A stretch of DNA of 64,000 nt from Bradyrhizobiaceae bacterium Ga0074131 (lineage in GTDB: Bacteria; Pseudomonadota; Alphaproteobacteria; Rhizobiales; Xanthobacteraceae), in NCBI GenBank assembly GCA_001464035.1, contig LNEC01000006.1:248001-312000 (forward strand). The letters are read 5' to 3'. The position numbers and the translations under genes are program-made. The notes beneath the pieces are model-generated. The model was given only the letters and a program-made list of their open reading frames with translations. It was not told the DNA's origin and made no database searches. The first letter of the stretch is position 1; every line of letters begins with the position of its first letter. This document shows positions 63,806-64,000 of the stretch, piece after piece.

Positions 63806-64000
63806 TCAAACCCGCGCCGGCCACTCCGGCGGGTGACTGCCGGGCGGCATCGCCGGACGGGCCCAGAACGCCGGTGTCTTCGACAGAACCGCCGCGTGCT
63901 TGACCGATCGCAACCGACCGAAGCCGGAGGGAATTTCCTCGATGAACGGCTGCACGGTTTCGCCCTTCAAGTCTTCGGTCGCAAAGCCGTCGGCCACGCG
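63806..64000 (-). CDS. 3' end of an unidentified protein (cut by window edge)
   Basis: The reverse strand is open from the window edge to TGA at 63806. About 64 residues are visible, ending WPARV, with a proline-rich tail (MPPGSHPPEW) and an RLRSVKHAAVLSKTPAFWARP segment. No domain is recognised from this fragment. The frame follows TolC convergently and continues past the window. Confidence 0.5.
   Translation of the reverse strand, partial: RVADGFATEDLKGETVQPFIEEIPSGFGRLRSVKHAAVLSKTPAFWARPAMPPGSHPPEWPARV

Overview
The window is GC-rich, gene-dense chromosomal DNA from an alphaproteobacterium of the Bradyrhizobium/Rhodopseudomonas group (Nitrobacteraceae). The evidence is a TIGR03808-type Tat-exported repeat protein, a probable TIGR03809 protein, two DUF2336 proteins, an EcfF-OsrA sigma/anti-sigma pair whose anti-sigma factor has cysteines at 129 and 179, perfect CtrA boxes, and REP-like palindromes. 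I see no rRNA, tRNA, CRISPR array, insertion sequence or phage gene. It reads as a core and shell chromosome segment of about 62 genes.

Layout. 1-7.6 kb: a DHA2 drug exporter broken by a one-base frameshift, a patatin-like lipase, a YcgN-type cysteine-cluster protein, and a penicillin-binding protein 1A operon with small DUF1214 and DUF1254 membrane proteins. 7.9-14.8 kb: an isoquinoline-1-oxidoreductase-like molybdenum hydroxylase (iorAB), a small exported protein, an amidase, a double-hotdog thioesterase and an SDR dehydrogenase. 14.8-22.9 kb: envelope and cell-cycle-flavoured genes, namely a lipoprotein, a DUF2336 protein behind two CtrA boxes, a membrane PAS histidine kinase of DivJ/PleC type, SufE, and a MucR regulator lacking two zinc ligands. 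23-30.5 kb: GT39 and GT87 membrane glycosyltransferases, a class II aldolase, an M20 peptidase and a HerA-like ATPase. 30.8-33.5 kb: two small DUF proteins and the folate genes folP-folB-folK. 33.5-42.3 kb: methylmalonyl-CoA mutase (mutA, a GFA-family gene, mutB), a complete tripartite tricarboxylate transporter, and the mutase chaperone meaB, which together suggest import of a carboxylate feeding methylmalonyl-CoA to succinyl-CoA. 42.5-48.9 kb: a small ferredoxin divergent from pcp, the TIGR03808 protein, and an emrB // marR-emrA divergent efflux module with two direct repeats 21 bp apart. 49.4-52.4 kb: an ECF sigma factor, a membrane anti-sigma factor and a secreted subtilase in one operon. 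52.8-64 kb: a diguanylate cyclase, a DUF2336 protein, ecfF-osrA, enoyl-CoA hydratase, an acetyl-CoA hydrolase/transferase, a LysR regulator divergent from DUF1330-GST genes, and a TolC-family outer-membrane protein.

The best candidate for an undescribed system is the sigma/anti-sigma/subtilase operon. The periplasmic tail of the anti-sigma factor has the same beta-alpha-beta-beta-alpha-beta pattern as the inhibitory propeptide of the subtilase encoded next to it. This suggests the protease and the anti-sigma factor may bind each other and gate the sigma factor.
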